From Azolla caroliniana (Eukaryota; Polypodiophyta): 64,000 nt of DNA. Positions 44,774 to 55,780 of this stretch are shown here, piece by piece. The DNA lies in assembly GCA_043228905.1 (NCBI GenBank), contig JBHGNT010000104.1, forward strand, positions 1 to 64,000. The letters run 5' to 3'. A program made the translations under genes and the position numbers. Every line of letters starts with the position of its first letter. Within the stretch, counting starts at the first letter, position 1. The notes under the pieces are model-generated. The model was not told the origin of the DNA and did no database searches. It saw only the letters and a program-made list of their open reading frames with translations.

Positions 44774-45413
44774 TGATAGAGGTAGAGATGATAGAAAGGA
44801 GAGATAAGGACGATAAACAAACCCAAAACCACAAAGATCTATTACTAATGAATAATTATGATGGAAGGAAGAGAGAAAGAAGATACATAAATCCAGGTCT
44901 ACAAGGATAAATTAATAACAACTCAACCAACACTACATGAATAGGCAAGAAAACATCACAAGAAAGAGACTCTCCCACCACCTTACTCTTCTTCCTTTAT
45001 ATAAAGTTCTCTTCCACTGGATAAGCTTCCCTTGCTTTCTTTTTATGCTTTTTTTAGAGTTTTCATCGAGTCCTATTCTTATCTATGACACAACAATATT
45101 CAAATCTTCATATCTCCCTCGTCCGGGCTCAAAATGTAGAGATTTAAAAAGTTATGGATAGCTCTCTTCACAAGCTTTCTAACCCATATTTGCACATTAT
45201 ATTTGGTTTCCAAAAGAATGAGTTATGATCGTTCGTTGTAGATTGTGTTTTGGTGGCCCGCTTTTTTCTTCTTTTACTTTTCTCCACCTTTCTTGCTTTT
45301 AGTTTGACTTATCCTTGAGACCTTGGTTCGTGATCTTGCCCTCCGGATGTGAACGCATGATACCTTATATTCTTTTAGACTTCAATACCTTGAATTCTAA
45401 AAACACTTTCACA
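44774..45413 (-). repeat. 5' LTR of element D (right)
   Basis: On the plus strand TGATAGAGGTAGAG to AACACTTTCACA. Next to it, on the minus strand, TTTTTGGCGCTCCAAGGAGG is the candidate primer site; TGGCG is shared with the gypsy elements of this window. Confidence 0.93.
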
Positions 45414-45418
45414 CCACT

Positions 45419-45662
45419 GTGGAGTGTCCACCCTCCTGATGAGAAGCCGGCATAGATGCCATGCCGTCTTCGTCCAATTGTCCGATTGAGATCAACGGTC
45501 TTGAGAGCTCCAGTACATGTCAAACATTGTGTAGTAGTAGTGTAGAGCCACTCAGAAGATTGATCTCTACTGTGTCGATTCTGATTATGGTGCTATGTTG
45601 CAAATTTCCGACTCCAATTGAGTTGGAATGTCAGGCTGAGTATTGACGAAATTGGGATCGAT
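45419..45662 (-). pseudogene. Copia E fragment between insertions D and F
   Basis: The minus strand reads IIRIDTVEINLLSGSTLLLH, then LELSRPLISIGQLDEDGMAS up to STVG, the region between protease and the HHCC domain in copia elements. It joins NLLLARG on the far side of D and the protease on the far side of F. Confidence 0.85.
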
Positions 45663-45667
45663 GAGGG

Positions 45668-46216
45668 TGGTTGGAATTCGGTCTCTACAGATGGGATCCG
45701 GTGATGAATAAAGAGGACCCGGTGAGAACCGGAAGAGATCCGGAAACAGAGAGGAGACTCGGTGAGAACCGGAAGAGAAGACATATCTGTAAATATGTTT
45801 TGAGTAAGCCTATTGAGGCTATATTTGTAAATAGCCCTAAGTTCATATAAGTATAAATATGACTTAGGGCAATCACTTTGTAAGGTTGTTGTAGTTGTCA
45901 TACTATTGTAATTCTTGTACAGAGAGCGACAAAGAGAGAGAGTCTGTGAGATATAGAGAGATACTTTGTTGTAACCGTCGGTTGGAAGATACAGAGCTCG
46001 AGGTCGTTGCCTCCGAGGCTTTGATTGTACCTTTCTCCCATAGTGATAGTTGGAGTCTGTGGGCTCCCGTGGTTTTTTCCCTATTTGGGTTTTCCACGTA
46101 AACATCCTATGTATTTTTGTTGTGTACTCTCCAATTCCCATTTCTGTGTTTCACTCTCATAGAAGTGATTCAAGACTTGGTTGTGGTCGAGCAATATTCC
46201 GTACTAATCCTCGACA
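45668..46216 (+). repeat. 5' LTR of copia F
   Basis: 549 bp, TGGTTGGAATTCGG to CCTCGACA. It carries a partial internal duplication (GGTGAGAACCGGAAGAGA twice) absent from the 3' LTR. TATA box AGTATAAATATG near 45850. Confidence 0.93.
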
Positions 46217-46218
46217 AG

Positions 46219-46230
46219 TGGTATCAGAGC
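46219..46230 (+). promoter_or_regulatory. Primer binding site of copia F
   Basis: TGGTATCAGAGC, two bases after the LTR, complementary to initiator tRNA-Met as in copia C. Confidence 0.93.
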
Positions 46231-46244
46231 GAATAACATTGGAA

Positions 46245-47891
46245 ATGGAAGAATCATTCGGCGGCATGTTCAAGCTCACCGGCTCCAACTACTCATTGTG
46301 GAAGTCAAAGATGAGGGATATGCTGGTGGTTAAAGATCTTTGGTTGCTGGTTCAGTTTGGGGACAAGAGACCGGATAAGATCGACGCCACAGTGTGGGAG
46401 GTGATGCACATAATGACATACATCCGATGCTCCATCGACATTAGCCTGTACAACAACTTCAATGAAGAGAGCAAGGCTCATGAACTCTGGGAGAAGATCA
46501 ACATCATGTTCTAGAACAAGAATGTTGTTAATCGGGTTTTGGTAGTCTGGAAGCTAGTGAGGCTCTGGTACCAGGACGACTTCAATATGATGGAGCACAT
46601 GAATGCCTTATAGGGGCTGATACACCAGGCAACCTCGTTGGAAGTACCTCTCGACGATGAGGTACTCACATTGCTCCTGCTTGGCTCCCTCCTGGATAGC
46701 TGGGAGACATTAGTTGTCACGTTGGGCAACGCCGGGCCGGAAGGAAAACAGTTGTCCCTAGCAAGGGTAAAATCAAGCTTGCTAGATAAAGAAGTTCGCC
46801 GGAAGGACCGGGAGTCCGGAACCGATCCGAAGGCCTTGGTCACAAAAGATGACCACGATCGGGGAAGAGGCCGATATCGGAGTCCCCAAAACCGGGACAA
46901 ATCGGGGACGAGGTCGACGTCAAGGGGGAGGCCCACGTGCTTCTATTGTGGGAAGCCGGGACACTTCCAGAAGAACTGCCGGCATTTCCGGAAGGAGAAA
47001 GAAACCGACACTACCGATTCGAAGAAGAGTTCGGACCGAAACGGTTCGGACCGGAGAGGCCCTGATCGGAAAGGAACATTGGCGATCATGACAAGTGAAG
47101 AAGAACTGATGCTCATTACCGAAGAGAATGAGTTAAACCTTGTCGACGATGAGACAACATGGGTTGTTGATTCCGGAGCGTTGTTCCACCTAACACCGGA
47201 TCGTAAATGCTTCTCATCCTACAGAGCCAGTGATCATGGTTGTGTCCGGATGGGGAATGAAGGCACATGCCGAATTATCGGCATAGGAGATGTGTTGTTG
47301 ACGACATCAACCGGATGCAAATTGCTGTTGAAGGATGTCCGACACGTTCCGGAGGTTCGATTGAACCTGATATCAGCCAGTCGGCTAGATGATGAAGGCT
47401 ACACGGGTAGCATCCAGAACGGTGTTATCAAGTTCAACAAGGGAAGCTTGATAGTGGTTCGAGCCCGAAAGATCAACACACTATACTTGATGAATGCCCG
47501 GATATGCCGGGAAGAAGTGAATGTAGCATCTGACACTACCGGTGAGCTGTGACACAAAAGTCTGTGTCACATGAGTCAGAAGGGGACGAAGAGGCTTGCC
47601 AAAGACAACCTCATTCCGGTGAAGGACGTGCAACTTGAGAAGTGCACTGATTGCTTGGTCGGCAAGCAAAACTGAACCTCCTTCCAGTCAAGACCACCGA
47701 TGAGATGGAATGCACCACTAGAGCTGGTGCATACCGATGTGTGTCAAGTGGACACGAAGTCACATGCCGGATCGCAGTACTTCGTGACGTTCATAGATGA
47801 CCACATCCAGAAGCTATGGGTCTCACCATTGAAGACGAAGGATCAGATGCTATCCGTCTTCAAGGTGCTCCACACGAGACTGGAAAGAGAA
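46245..47891 (+). pseudogene. Copia F gag, protease and integrase N-terminus
   Basis: It starts MEESFGGMFKLTGSNYSLWK. It has a gag domain, CCHC (CFYCGKPGHFQKNC, about 46938), protease (WVVDSGALFHLT, the usual DSGAS changed to DSGAL), pre-integrase and the first part of the integrase core. One reading frame is interrupted only by in-frame stops at about 46512, 46611, 47550 and 47672. The frame ends at the insertion of G. Confidence 0.92.
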
Positions 47892-47896
47892 ACCGG

Positions 47897-48301
47897 TGTT
47901 ACCGGCCGGCAAGGAGTCCAAAATACGGAGTGAAGGAATTAATTAAGTATGGTTGTAAATAAGCATAGTGTGGACGGACGGACTGGAAACGGTATGCCGT
48001 TCCAGATCCGGACGGATCCCGAATAGGTGCGATAGGCACCGTTTTGTACTACGGGCCGGAAACCTATTTAAAGGCCCGGACCCCATTGTAATCGCAGCGG
48101 ATAATTAATAGAGCGTATGGTGTTTATACTTCTGTGTTGATTTCCGTTCTGTAATTATTGTTATATCTTACGCGTGTAATTAACAAAAGCGCTCTAATCG
48201 TGTAACCTACGTAAGTCGGTGTAATCGTTGAGTCATAATCCTATGCCGTAATCACCCTTTGGTGAAGTGTCTCCGTGACACCTTGTGTTAGGCCTTGTCC
48301 G
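47897..48301 (+). repeat. 5' LTR of element G, last bases missing
   Basis: TGTTACCGGCCGGCAAGGAG to GGCCTTGTCCG. The other two copies continue with GTCAGAGAACAACA. Here the sequence jumps into inverted RNase H sequence. TATTTAAAGG near 48064 is the likely TATA box. Confidence 0.92.
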
Positions 48302-49836
48302 TATCCGTCCATTGGAACGGTGTCCGATGTACCGCGGTGTGTAATGGTGTAGCCAAGTCAGCCAAGTGACGGAGCATCCGGCTGTGCCACCGGATCTGTC
48401 CTAAGAATCGGCTTAGTGCTTTGGTCGTTTTCGGCGCCGGTGCCCCTAGTATCGCGTTTACTTTGTCCGGGTCAACCGCAATGCCCTCCTTACTTACAAT
48501 GTGTCCCAGTAAGATTCCACTTGAAACCCCAAAGATGCATTTTGCTGGGTTTAAGCTTAGCCGGTATAACCTACACTTTTCAAGGCATAACCGTAGGTGC
48601 TGCAAATGGTCTTTTTCCCGGCTATAGACTGCAAAGTCATCCAGGAAAACCTGCATGAAGGCTGGAATGTATTCGCCGAAGATCTCCATGATGATTCGCT
48701 GGAAAGTTGCTGGTGCCGTTTTTAGTCTGAACATCATTACTACGGCCACAAACAACCCCCATTCGGTGACGAACGCTGTCTTCTCCTGGTCGTCAGGGTG
48801 CATCCGGATTTGATTGTATTCGCTGAACCCGTCTAAAAAGCTATAAACTTCATGGCCGGCGACGGCATCCAGTACTCCATCTGTGAACGGAAGAGGGAAT
48901 GCATCCGTAATTGTGGCTGCATTTAGTTTCCTGTAATCTACACACACGCGGATTTTACCGTTCTTCTTTGGGACGACGACGATGGGGCTCAGCCACGTCG
49001 CTTTCTTTACCGGCCGGATGAAGCCCACTCTTAGGAGTTTGTCGATTTCCTCCTTCACTTTGGCGGCGTAGTTGGGGTTCATTCGGTAACGTCTTTGCGC
49101 CACTGGTTTCGCGTCCTTGCCTAAGTGGATCTGATGCTGATATAATTGAGGGTCCAGCCCTCGCATGTCTTCGTATGACTAGGCGAATACGTCGCGAAAC
49201 TCCGTGAGAAGTTTGATCATTGCCGCTTTATCTTCCGGCTTCATTTCTTTGGCGATGTGTACCGGCTTTGATTCGTCCTTGCTTCCTAGGTTCACTTCAT
49301 CGAGCTGGGATGTTTTTACCCGTTGGGAAACGGCCATTTCCCGTTCCAACGCTTCCTGTGCTTGCCGTAATTCTCGAATCGAATCTTTGTCTGGTTCGGC
49401 TTCGGTTTCGTCCCGCTGCGGCAAGTATGGCGCTACGGCTTCAGCCACGTCAATCTCGAAAAGTGGTACGATCTTCGGGTGTTCCTCCAAGTACTGGGCT
49501 TCTTCATCGTCTGCCAACCCTTCAAGCATGTTCACGCATTCCGCATACAGCGGTGTGCATTCCTTACCGTTGCTCGTCTGTGGTTGTGTCGGTACCCGGA
49601 CCTTGGCTTTTCCGCGCCGGAAGGTAATCATATTTTTCCGCCAATTTTGCTTGATGTGTGCTGTTTTCAACCATGGTCTGCCCAGCAACAGTGGGTACGC
49701 GCCTTGCGCCTGTAGCTGCAGCACTACAACCGAGATGTGAAATGTGTGACCTCCTATGGTGACTTCCAATTTCCGTATTAAGCCCGTCGGCCGTACAGAG
49801 CTCGTATCCGCCATCCGTAGCCAGAACGGACATGGC
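48302..49836 (-). pseudogene. pol: Inverted pol piece of element G: protease end, RT, RNase H start
   Basis: On the minus strand it continues from 49836 with EPCPFWLRMADTSSVRPTGL, then RRYRMNPNYAAKVKEEIDKL, RVCVDYRKLN, FLDDFAVYS (intact RT active site) and HRTPFQWTDTD, where it meets the LTR. Stops lie at about 49836 and 49178 (the latter a Trp position in relatives). Confidence 0.93.
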
Positions 49837-49838
49837 TC

Positions 49839-51325
49839 CTATTCATGTATACCCAAGGCATCACACGTGCGGAGGCTTATTACGTTCACCCCGGAACCTC
49901 CATCGATTACTGTGCCGGGAAGTTCGTGCCCTTTGACAATAGCTGTAATCACCGGACTACTAGTGTCCACCACCGTCGGTCCCTCCTCCGGATTCGAGAA
50001 GAGGACTGGTGCCGGTGGGGCTATACCGTCTGTCATGACCGTTTTTAGTCCTTCCGTAAATCGCGGCACGAGCTGCAAGAGTCTTCCTAATGGCAACGTG
50101 ATCTGACATTCTTGCAGTACTTGCCATGTCTCGTTTTCTGCGTGGCTACCGCCGGCACTCCCTATGGTATTCGCCTTTTGCCGTTCCGCGTCCGCGACGT
50201 TCCTTTCATTGGCTTCCTTCACCCATTCCGTCGCCTGTTTTCGTATGGCCTCTTGTGTTTCCCACTCTTTGGCCATGCCTTTCGACCGTGTGGTTACTTG
50301 CTGTACATCCGCCACTTCCGGAACCACCATATTAACTGCTGGTCGTTTATCGTAGCTCTTTGCCGGGCACTGGTTACTGTAGTGGCCTTCCTGCCTGCAG
50401 TAGTAGCAGTACTCTTTACGGGTATTGCTGGATTCAGCATTGCTGGTAGCCGGAGTCAGTCCCGTAGTGAGTGGTGCGTTCTGTGCCGGTTGGCTCCTTG
50501 GGGTTCCATGTTCCGGGTCCCTAGTGTGACCACCTTTCTTGAAATTACGTTTCTTATTATTCTTATTTTTATTTCGGTAGTCCTGTTGTGGTGGATCGTA
50601 AAATCGGCCGTAGTCCTCCTGGTGCCTTCGGTAACCAGGGGAATGGTCTCTGTCGTATTGCTCGTGTCGTCTGTTGGACTCCCGATAACGGTCCGATCGC
50701 TCATACCGGTCGTAGTTATCATGCCGATCCCCGTACCGGCCATCATTCTCTTGTCTGTCTCCGTACCGGACATCCTGTGCCGGTCGGTACCGGTTCATTC
50801 TTTGCCAACGATCTTCATCTTCGTCTCGGCTGCTTCTTGGCTCGATCCGTCGAACGGGTGGTGCTTGTCGGTTTAGCAGGTTATACTCGCACCGGTCCGT
50901 TGTATGACTCTTGGATTGACAAATCACACACTGGGTTCGCATGGTGCACTCCACTGCCGAGTGTCCGGCATTCAAGCAAATTGTGCATTGAATTGCCTGC
51001 CGGAACCGGAGATCTTCATCTGTGGGTAACGCCCGTTGCAGTGCTCCCAGTGTAAGCCATGAGCTTGACTTTTCCATTTCTCTGACCCGGTCAACGACCT
51101 GGTCAATGGTGCTTCCTCGAAAGTCGATCACCGTACACACCGTGCGTAACGGTTCCCGGAGTGCGTTTAAAAATATCGTCCGTAATTCCTCCTCCGGGGG
51201 TGCACGGGTAAGCTGGCTATGTATTCGTTGGAAACGGATGACGAATTGGGGAATGCTTTCCCCTGCCTCCTGTCGGATCGTATAAAACAGGCCCACCATC
51301 GTCGTCTGGTCGACCTCCTTGTGGA
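49839..51325 (-). pseudogene. gag: Inverted gag-protease piece of element G
   Basis: This is the longest open gag-protease frame of the family here: KEVDQTTMVGLFYTIRQEAG, three CCHC knuckles (CTICLNAGHSAVEC, CVICQSKSHTTDRC, CYYCRQEGHYSNQC) and the protease VIDGGSGVNVIS near 49895. The apparent start of the open frame (MLVRGCVGTRTLAFPRRKVI) is not gag but antisense of the 80-bp pol piece at 51325-51396. Confidence 0.92.
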
Positions 51326-51396
51326 AAAATATGATTACCTTCCGGCGCGGAAAAGCCAAGGTCCGGGTACCGACACAACCACGGACGAGCAACGGT

Positions 51397-51632
51397 ACCC
51401 CATTGTAATCGCAGCGGATAATTAATAGAGCGTATGGTGTTTATACTTCTGTGTTGATTTCCGTTCTGTAATTATTGTTATATCTTACGCGTGTAATTAA
51501 CAAAAGCGCTCTAATCGTGTAACCTACGTAAGTCGGTGTAATCGTTGAGTCATAATCCTATGCCGTAATCACCCTTTGGTGAAGTGTCTCCGTGACACCT
51601 TGTGTTAGGCCTTGTCCGGTCAGAGAACAACA
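51397..51632 (+). repeat. R-U5 copy inside element G
   Basis: It begins at ACCCCATTGTAATCGCAGC, about 25-30 bases after the TATA box position of the full LTR, where transcription would start, and ends GAGAACAACA. Leader and gag follow in normal order. This is the 5' end expected of a genomic transcript. Confidence 0.88.
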
Positions 51633-51681
51633 CAGTTTTGGCGACCACGATTCCTGCTTTCTCGCAGCGAACGACGGCTTA

Positions 51682-51693
51682 ATGGATGACTAG
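51682..51693 (+). promoter_or_regulatory. Mini-uORF (Met-Asp-Asp-stop) overlapping the gag start of element G
   Basis: ATGGATGACTAG; gag ATG at 51686. Same layout as in A, B and H. Confidence 0.6.
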
Positions 51694-52600
51694 ACCAACG
51701 CACGACCTGGTTACAGACCGAGCTCGACGCCTCGCCGAACGGCAAAGACGGCGTGAGACTTTCCAGCAAGCAGCGCACGAAATTCGCTCGGATCGTTCGT
51801 TCTCCAACGAGATCCGGAGAGTCGCGGAGGAATCTCTTCGGTTACAGCAAACTCGCGACCAGGACGACGAAAGCGGTCTAAGTAGTCTCCGGGAAACCGA
51901 ACGCCTCCTCGAGGCGCTGGCAAGCGGAGAAAACGAGGCAGAAGCCTTTTCAGCCTACGAATCGGATTCCGAAGGGGGATACAGCGTGCACACGAACTAC
52001 CGGAGTAGCAACGATACCCCCGGCGGCCCGGAGGACGACGGGTCGGATACCGTGCCGACTCCAGAACCGGAACCGTTCGACCAGGGCTATCCGGAACCGC
52101 AAACGGAAGCCGTCAACCCACCAACACCGGAAGTGGAAGAGGCAAAGCCACCGACACCAACGAAAGAGCCGGTGAAGGAACTGGAAGAAGAGCCGGTGAA
52201 GGAACCGGAAAAAGCACCGGAAAAAGAACCGGACGTGGAACCGGAGAGAAAACCGGAAAGATATCAACAAACGCCACTAAACCGCGGCCTAATACTGGAC
52301 GACGACATGCCGTTCCAATACTCAAAGTATCGCGATGATCCGGACGCGGAAGCGCATGTTCATGCCTTCGAGCAGACATGGGAAGCAAATCACGCGTCCC
52401 AGCGATTGACACCGGAGGAAGAAGAACGCTCAAAGATAGCGGAATTCGGGGTCACGTTGGAAGGACCAGCGGCACGATGGCGGCGGACGCAGGACCCGGC
52501 AACCATCACAACCTTTGCAGAATTAAAAGCAAAATTCTTGCATTTTTTCCAAAAGAAGGTTCGGACAGAGCTCCTCAGGCAACAACAGGCGGATAATTAA
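51686..52600 (+). CDS. gag: Truncated Gag of element G fused to a piece of the post-pol protein
   Basis: An open frame of 304 codons. MTRPTHDLVTDRARRLAERQ gives the best preserved family Gag N-terminus, followed by a Pro/Glu/Lys-rich linker (PTPEVEEAKPPTP) and the capsid-like domain up to LKAKFLHFFQKK. The frame then runs into VRTELLRQQQA, which matches VRMELQKQQQE of the element A post-pol coiled coil, and ends in LTR sequence. The CCHC region is missing. It shows where the family Gag starts. Whether it is translated is unknown. Confidence 0.8.
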   Translation: MTRPTHDLVTDRARRLAERQRRRETFQQAAHEIRSDRSFSNEIRRVAEESLRLQQTRDQDDESGLSSLRETERLLEALASGENEAEAFSAYESDSEGGYSVHTNYRSSNDTPGGPEDDGSDTVPTPEPEPFDQGYPEPQTEAVNPPTPEVEEAKPPTPTKEPVKELEEEPVKEPEKAPEKEPDVEPERKPERYQQTPLNRGLILDDDMPFQYSKYRDDPDAEAHVHAFEQTWEANHASQRLTPEEEERSKIAEFGVTLEGPAARWRRTQDPATITTFAELKAKFLHFFQKKVRTELLRQQQADN

Positions 52601-52807
52601 TAGAGCGTATGGTGTTTATACTTCTGTGTTGATTTCCGTTCTGTAATTATTGTTATATCTTACGCGTGTAATTAACAAAAGCGCTCTAATCGTGTAACCT
52701 ACGTAAGTCGGTGTAATCGTTGAGTCATAATCCTATGCCGTAATCACCCTTTGGTGAAGTGTCTCCGTGACACCTTGTGTTAGGCCTTGTCCGGTCAGAG
52801 AACAACA
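52589..52807 (+). repeat. Terminal R-U5 piece of element G
   Basis: It starts GCGGATAATTAATAGAGCG and ends GAGAACAACA directly before the target duplication. It has no U3, so it is not a full 3' LTR. Confidence 0.9.
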
Positions 52808-55257
52808 ACCGGCCGGAAGTTGAAGGTGGTTCGAGCAAATAATGGAGGACAATACCGGGGGTAGTTCGAGGAGTACTGCCGGTCGAAGGGAATCCGACTC
52901 GAGTTTACTGTGCCGAAGATGCCGGAACTAAACGGGCTGGCTGAAAGGATGAACCGAACCATAATGGAGAGAGTCCGGAGCATGTTAGCACATGCAAAGT
53001 TACCCAAGACATTTTGGGCTGAGGCGCTGACGACGATGACTTATGTGATAAATAGATCACCCTCAACACCCTTGGAAGGAGACTCACCTCAGAAAGTATG
53101 GACTGGTAAAGATGTATCTTACCGGCATCTGAAGGTGTTCGAGTGTCTCGCATATGTGCATGTTGCAAAGGACAAGAGAGCAAAGCTGGCTATGAAGTCT
53201 AGGCCATGCATATTCCTTGGATACAACGATGATGAGTTCGGTTACCGGGTGTGGGATCTGGTTGACAAGAAGGTGTTCCGGAGTCGGGACATAGTCTTCA
53301 TGGAAGACAAGACCATTGCTGACTGGGAGTCGGAGAAGGTGATGAACTTCGGATCATTCATTGAAAACTGGCTCGAGGACACAAGGACTTACCCGGTTGA
53401 AAACCAGACGCTAGCCGGTAACCGGATGACACTCGATGAACCGACCGGACACAGACAAGAAATCGAACTGACCGAAGAAGAAGAAGAAGAAGAAGAAGAA
53501 GAAGAAGAAGAAAAAGAAGAAGAAGAAGAAGAAGAAGACACCGGAACCGGACAAGATCCCGAATCAGATTCGGATTCAGAACAAATGGAGGAACCGACAG
53601 TTAGAAACCAGGGACGAAGATATCCCCTCCGAGGGAGAAGAGCCCCCTTGAGATTTCTGGATGCAAAGCATGTGTTGCTAACCGATGAGGGGGAGCCGGA
53701 AAGCTTCGAAGAAGCAAAGAGAGACACCCACAACCACAAGTGGTTGAGTGCCATGCAGGATGAGATGGATTCCCTACATGAGAACCACACATATGAACTG
53801 ACGGAGTTGCCGAAAGGGAAGAGAGCACTCCAGAATAAGTGGGTGTACAAGTTGAAACCGGGAGATGCCAGAAATCCACCTAGGTATAAGGCCCGAATCG
53901 TAGTGAAGGGCTTCTAGCAGAAGAAAGGAGTGGATTTCGATGAGATCTTTGCCCCGGTAGTAAAGATGACATCCATCCGGACGGTATTGGGCATAGCGGC
54001 AAGCATGGACCTCGAGGTAGAGCAACTGGACGTCAAGACGGCATTCCTACATGGTGACCTCGAAGAGATCTACATGCACCAACCAAAGGGATTTGAGAGG
54101 AAAGGGAAGGAGCACCTGGTGTGCCAACTAAAGAAGAGCCTATACGAATTGAAGCAAGCCCCCTGGCAATGGTATCGGAAGTTCGACTCCTTCATGACCG
54201 AGCAAGGGTACCACAAAACACAAGCCGATCACTGCGTGTTTGTGAAGAAATTTGACAGAGGAGATTTCCTGATACTCCTAAATGTGGATGATATGCTGAT
54301 CGTCAGACAAGACCAAGGCAAGATTTGGATGCTGAAGAAGGCTCTGAACCGAACCTTCTCAATGAAAGACTTGGGTTCAGCAAGACAAATATTGGGAATG
54401 CACATCATCCGAGACCGGTCGAAGAAGCTGTTGTGGCTGTCACAGGAGAAGTATGTGACAAAGGTGCTTCAACGGTTCAACATGTCGGAGGCGAAACCAG
54501 TCGGATCGACAATTCTGGCAAACTGCAAGTTATCTGGAAAACAAAGCTCGAGGACAAAGGCGGAGAAGATGGATATGATGAAGATACCATATGCCCCTGC
54601 CGTCAGGAGCCGGATGTACGCAATGGTATGTACCCGACCGGATATCAGATATGCAGTTGGAGTGGTGAGCCGTTTCATGAGTAATCCCGGCAAAGAGCAC
54701 TAGAACGCGGTCAAGTCGATACTCTGGTATTTGAAGGCACCTTGAGTATGTGCCTCCGGTTTAGCTCTGGTAATCCCCAACTTGACGGATTCACGGATTC
54801 GGATATGTCAGCTGATGCAGATACCAGCCGGTCTACATCTAGATATGTCATGACCTATGCAGGGGGAGCTATTTTGTGGCAGTCAAGGCTGTCGAAGACG
54901 GTTGCATTGTCAACCATGGAGGTGGAGTACATGGAAGCTGTAGAAGCCGGTAAGGAGATAATTTGGATAAAGGAATTCATCGGAGAGCTAGGAATCCAAC
55001 AGGAGGAATATCGGCTCTACTACGATAGTCAAAGTGCCATCCACCTTGCAAAGAACATGGCCTACCATTCCCAGACGAAACATATCCAATGGAGGTACCA
55101 CTGGATCTGTGAAAGAGTAGAAGATCAAGAGTTCGTGCTGACGAAGATCCACACGGAGGAGAACATGTCGGACATGTTGACCAAGGTCTTGACAACCAAC
55201 AAGCTGGACGCGTGCGGAAAGCGGATCGGGCTGACAAGATATCCCATGCCGGAGTGA
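52808..55257 (+). pseudogene. Copia F integrase end, RT and RNase H
   Basis: It resumes after G with the integrase core (VRANNGGQYRG, then LNGLAERMNRTIMERVRSML) and WTGKDVSYRHLKVFECLAYV, followed by an acidic linker with a GAA microsatellite (53479-53540). RT: NKWVYKLKPGD, LDVKTAFLHGDLEEIYMHQP and NVDDMLIV near 54290 (Tyr of YVDD changed). RNase H: GFTDSDMSADADTSRSTSRY. It ends at 55257. Stops lie at 52863, 53917 and 54703, with a frame change near 54730. Confidence 0.92.
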
Positions 55258-55267
55258 AGGGGGAGAT

Positions 55268-55775
55268 TGTTGGGAAACCGGTCTCTCCGGATGGGATCCG
55301 GTGATGAATAAAGAGGACTTGGTGAGAACTGGAAGAGAAGACATATCAGTAAATATGTTTTGAGTAAGCCTATTGAGGCTGTATTTGTAAATAGCCCTAA
55401 GTTCATATAAGTATAAATATGACTTAGGGCAATCACTTTGTAAGGTTGTTGTAGTTGTCATACTATTGTAACTGTTGTACAGAGAGCGACAGAGAGAGAG
55501 AGTGTGAGATATAGAGAGATACTTGTTGTAACTGCTGGTTGGCGAAGATACAGAGCTCGAGGTCATTGCCTCCGAGGCTCTAATTGTACCTTTCTCCCAT
55601 AGTGATAGTTGGAGTTCATGGGCTCCCGTGGTTTTTTCCCTATTTGGGTTTTCCACGTAAACATCCTGTGTATTTCCGTTGTGTACTCTCCAATTCCCAT
55701 TTCTGTGTTTCACTCTCATAGAAGTGATTCAAGACTTGGTTGTGGCCAAGAAATATTCCGTGCTAATCCTCGACA
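55268..55775 (+). repeat. 3' LTR of copia F
   Basis: 508 bp, TGTTGGGAAACCGG to CCTCGACA. The polypurine tract GTGAAGGGGGAGAT (55255-55267) abuts it. The TATA box lies between near-palindromic arms as in copia C (GTTCATAT and ATATGACT). Confidence 0.94.
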
Positions 55776-55780
55776 GAGGG

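Larger units (their letters stand above)
41940..45413 (-). mobile_element. Element D, small non-autonomous LTR element, minus strand
   Basis: 3474 bp with two 640-bp LTRs (41940-42579 and 44774-45413) and target duplication CCACT (41935-41939 and 45414-45418). A polypurine tract abuts the left LTR, so the element reads right to left. Its 2.2-kb interior encodes a gag-like protein and an acidic/Lys-rich stretch but no RT, RNase H or integrase. It must rely on proteins of another element. The LTRs differ at a modest number of sites. Confidence 0.92.
47897..52807 (+). mobile_element. Element G, chimeric gypsy cDNA with inverted interior, flanked by a target duplication
   Basis: G is bounded by ACCGG on both sides (47892-47896 and 52808-52812), starts with a true LTR start (TGTTACCGGCCGGC) and ends with a true LTR end (GAGAACAACA). 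Its order is LTR lacking its last bases (47897-48301); pol-gag in inverted orientation (48302 to about 51325); an 80-bp plus-strand piece of pol; R-U5 with leader and gag in plus orientation (51397 to about 52560); about 30 bp of the post-pol ORF; and a second R-U5 piece (52589-52807). The three shared R-U5 parts are identical over all compared bases. It inserted as one unit. Confidence 0.93.
45668..55775 (+). mobile_element. Copia element F, full-length, carrying insertion G
   Basis: LTRs 45668-46216 and 55268-55775; target duplication GAGGG (45663-45667 and 55776-55780). It is related to copia C (same gene order, similar LTR TATA region). G (47897-52807) splits its integrase. Its gag-pol has many in-frame stops and a few frameshifts. 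It inserted into the protease motif of copia E, directly after WLLDSGASNHVT. Confidence 0.94.
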
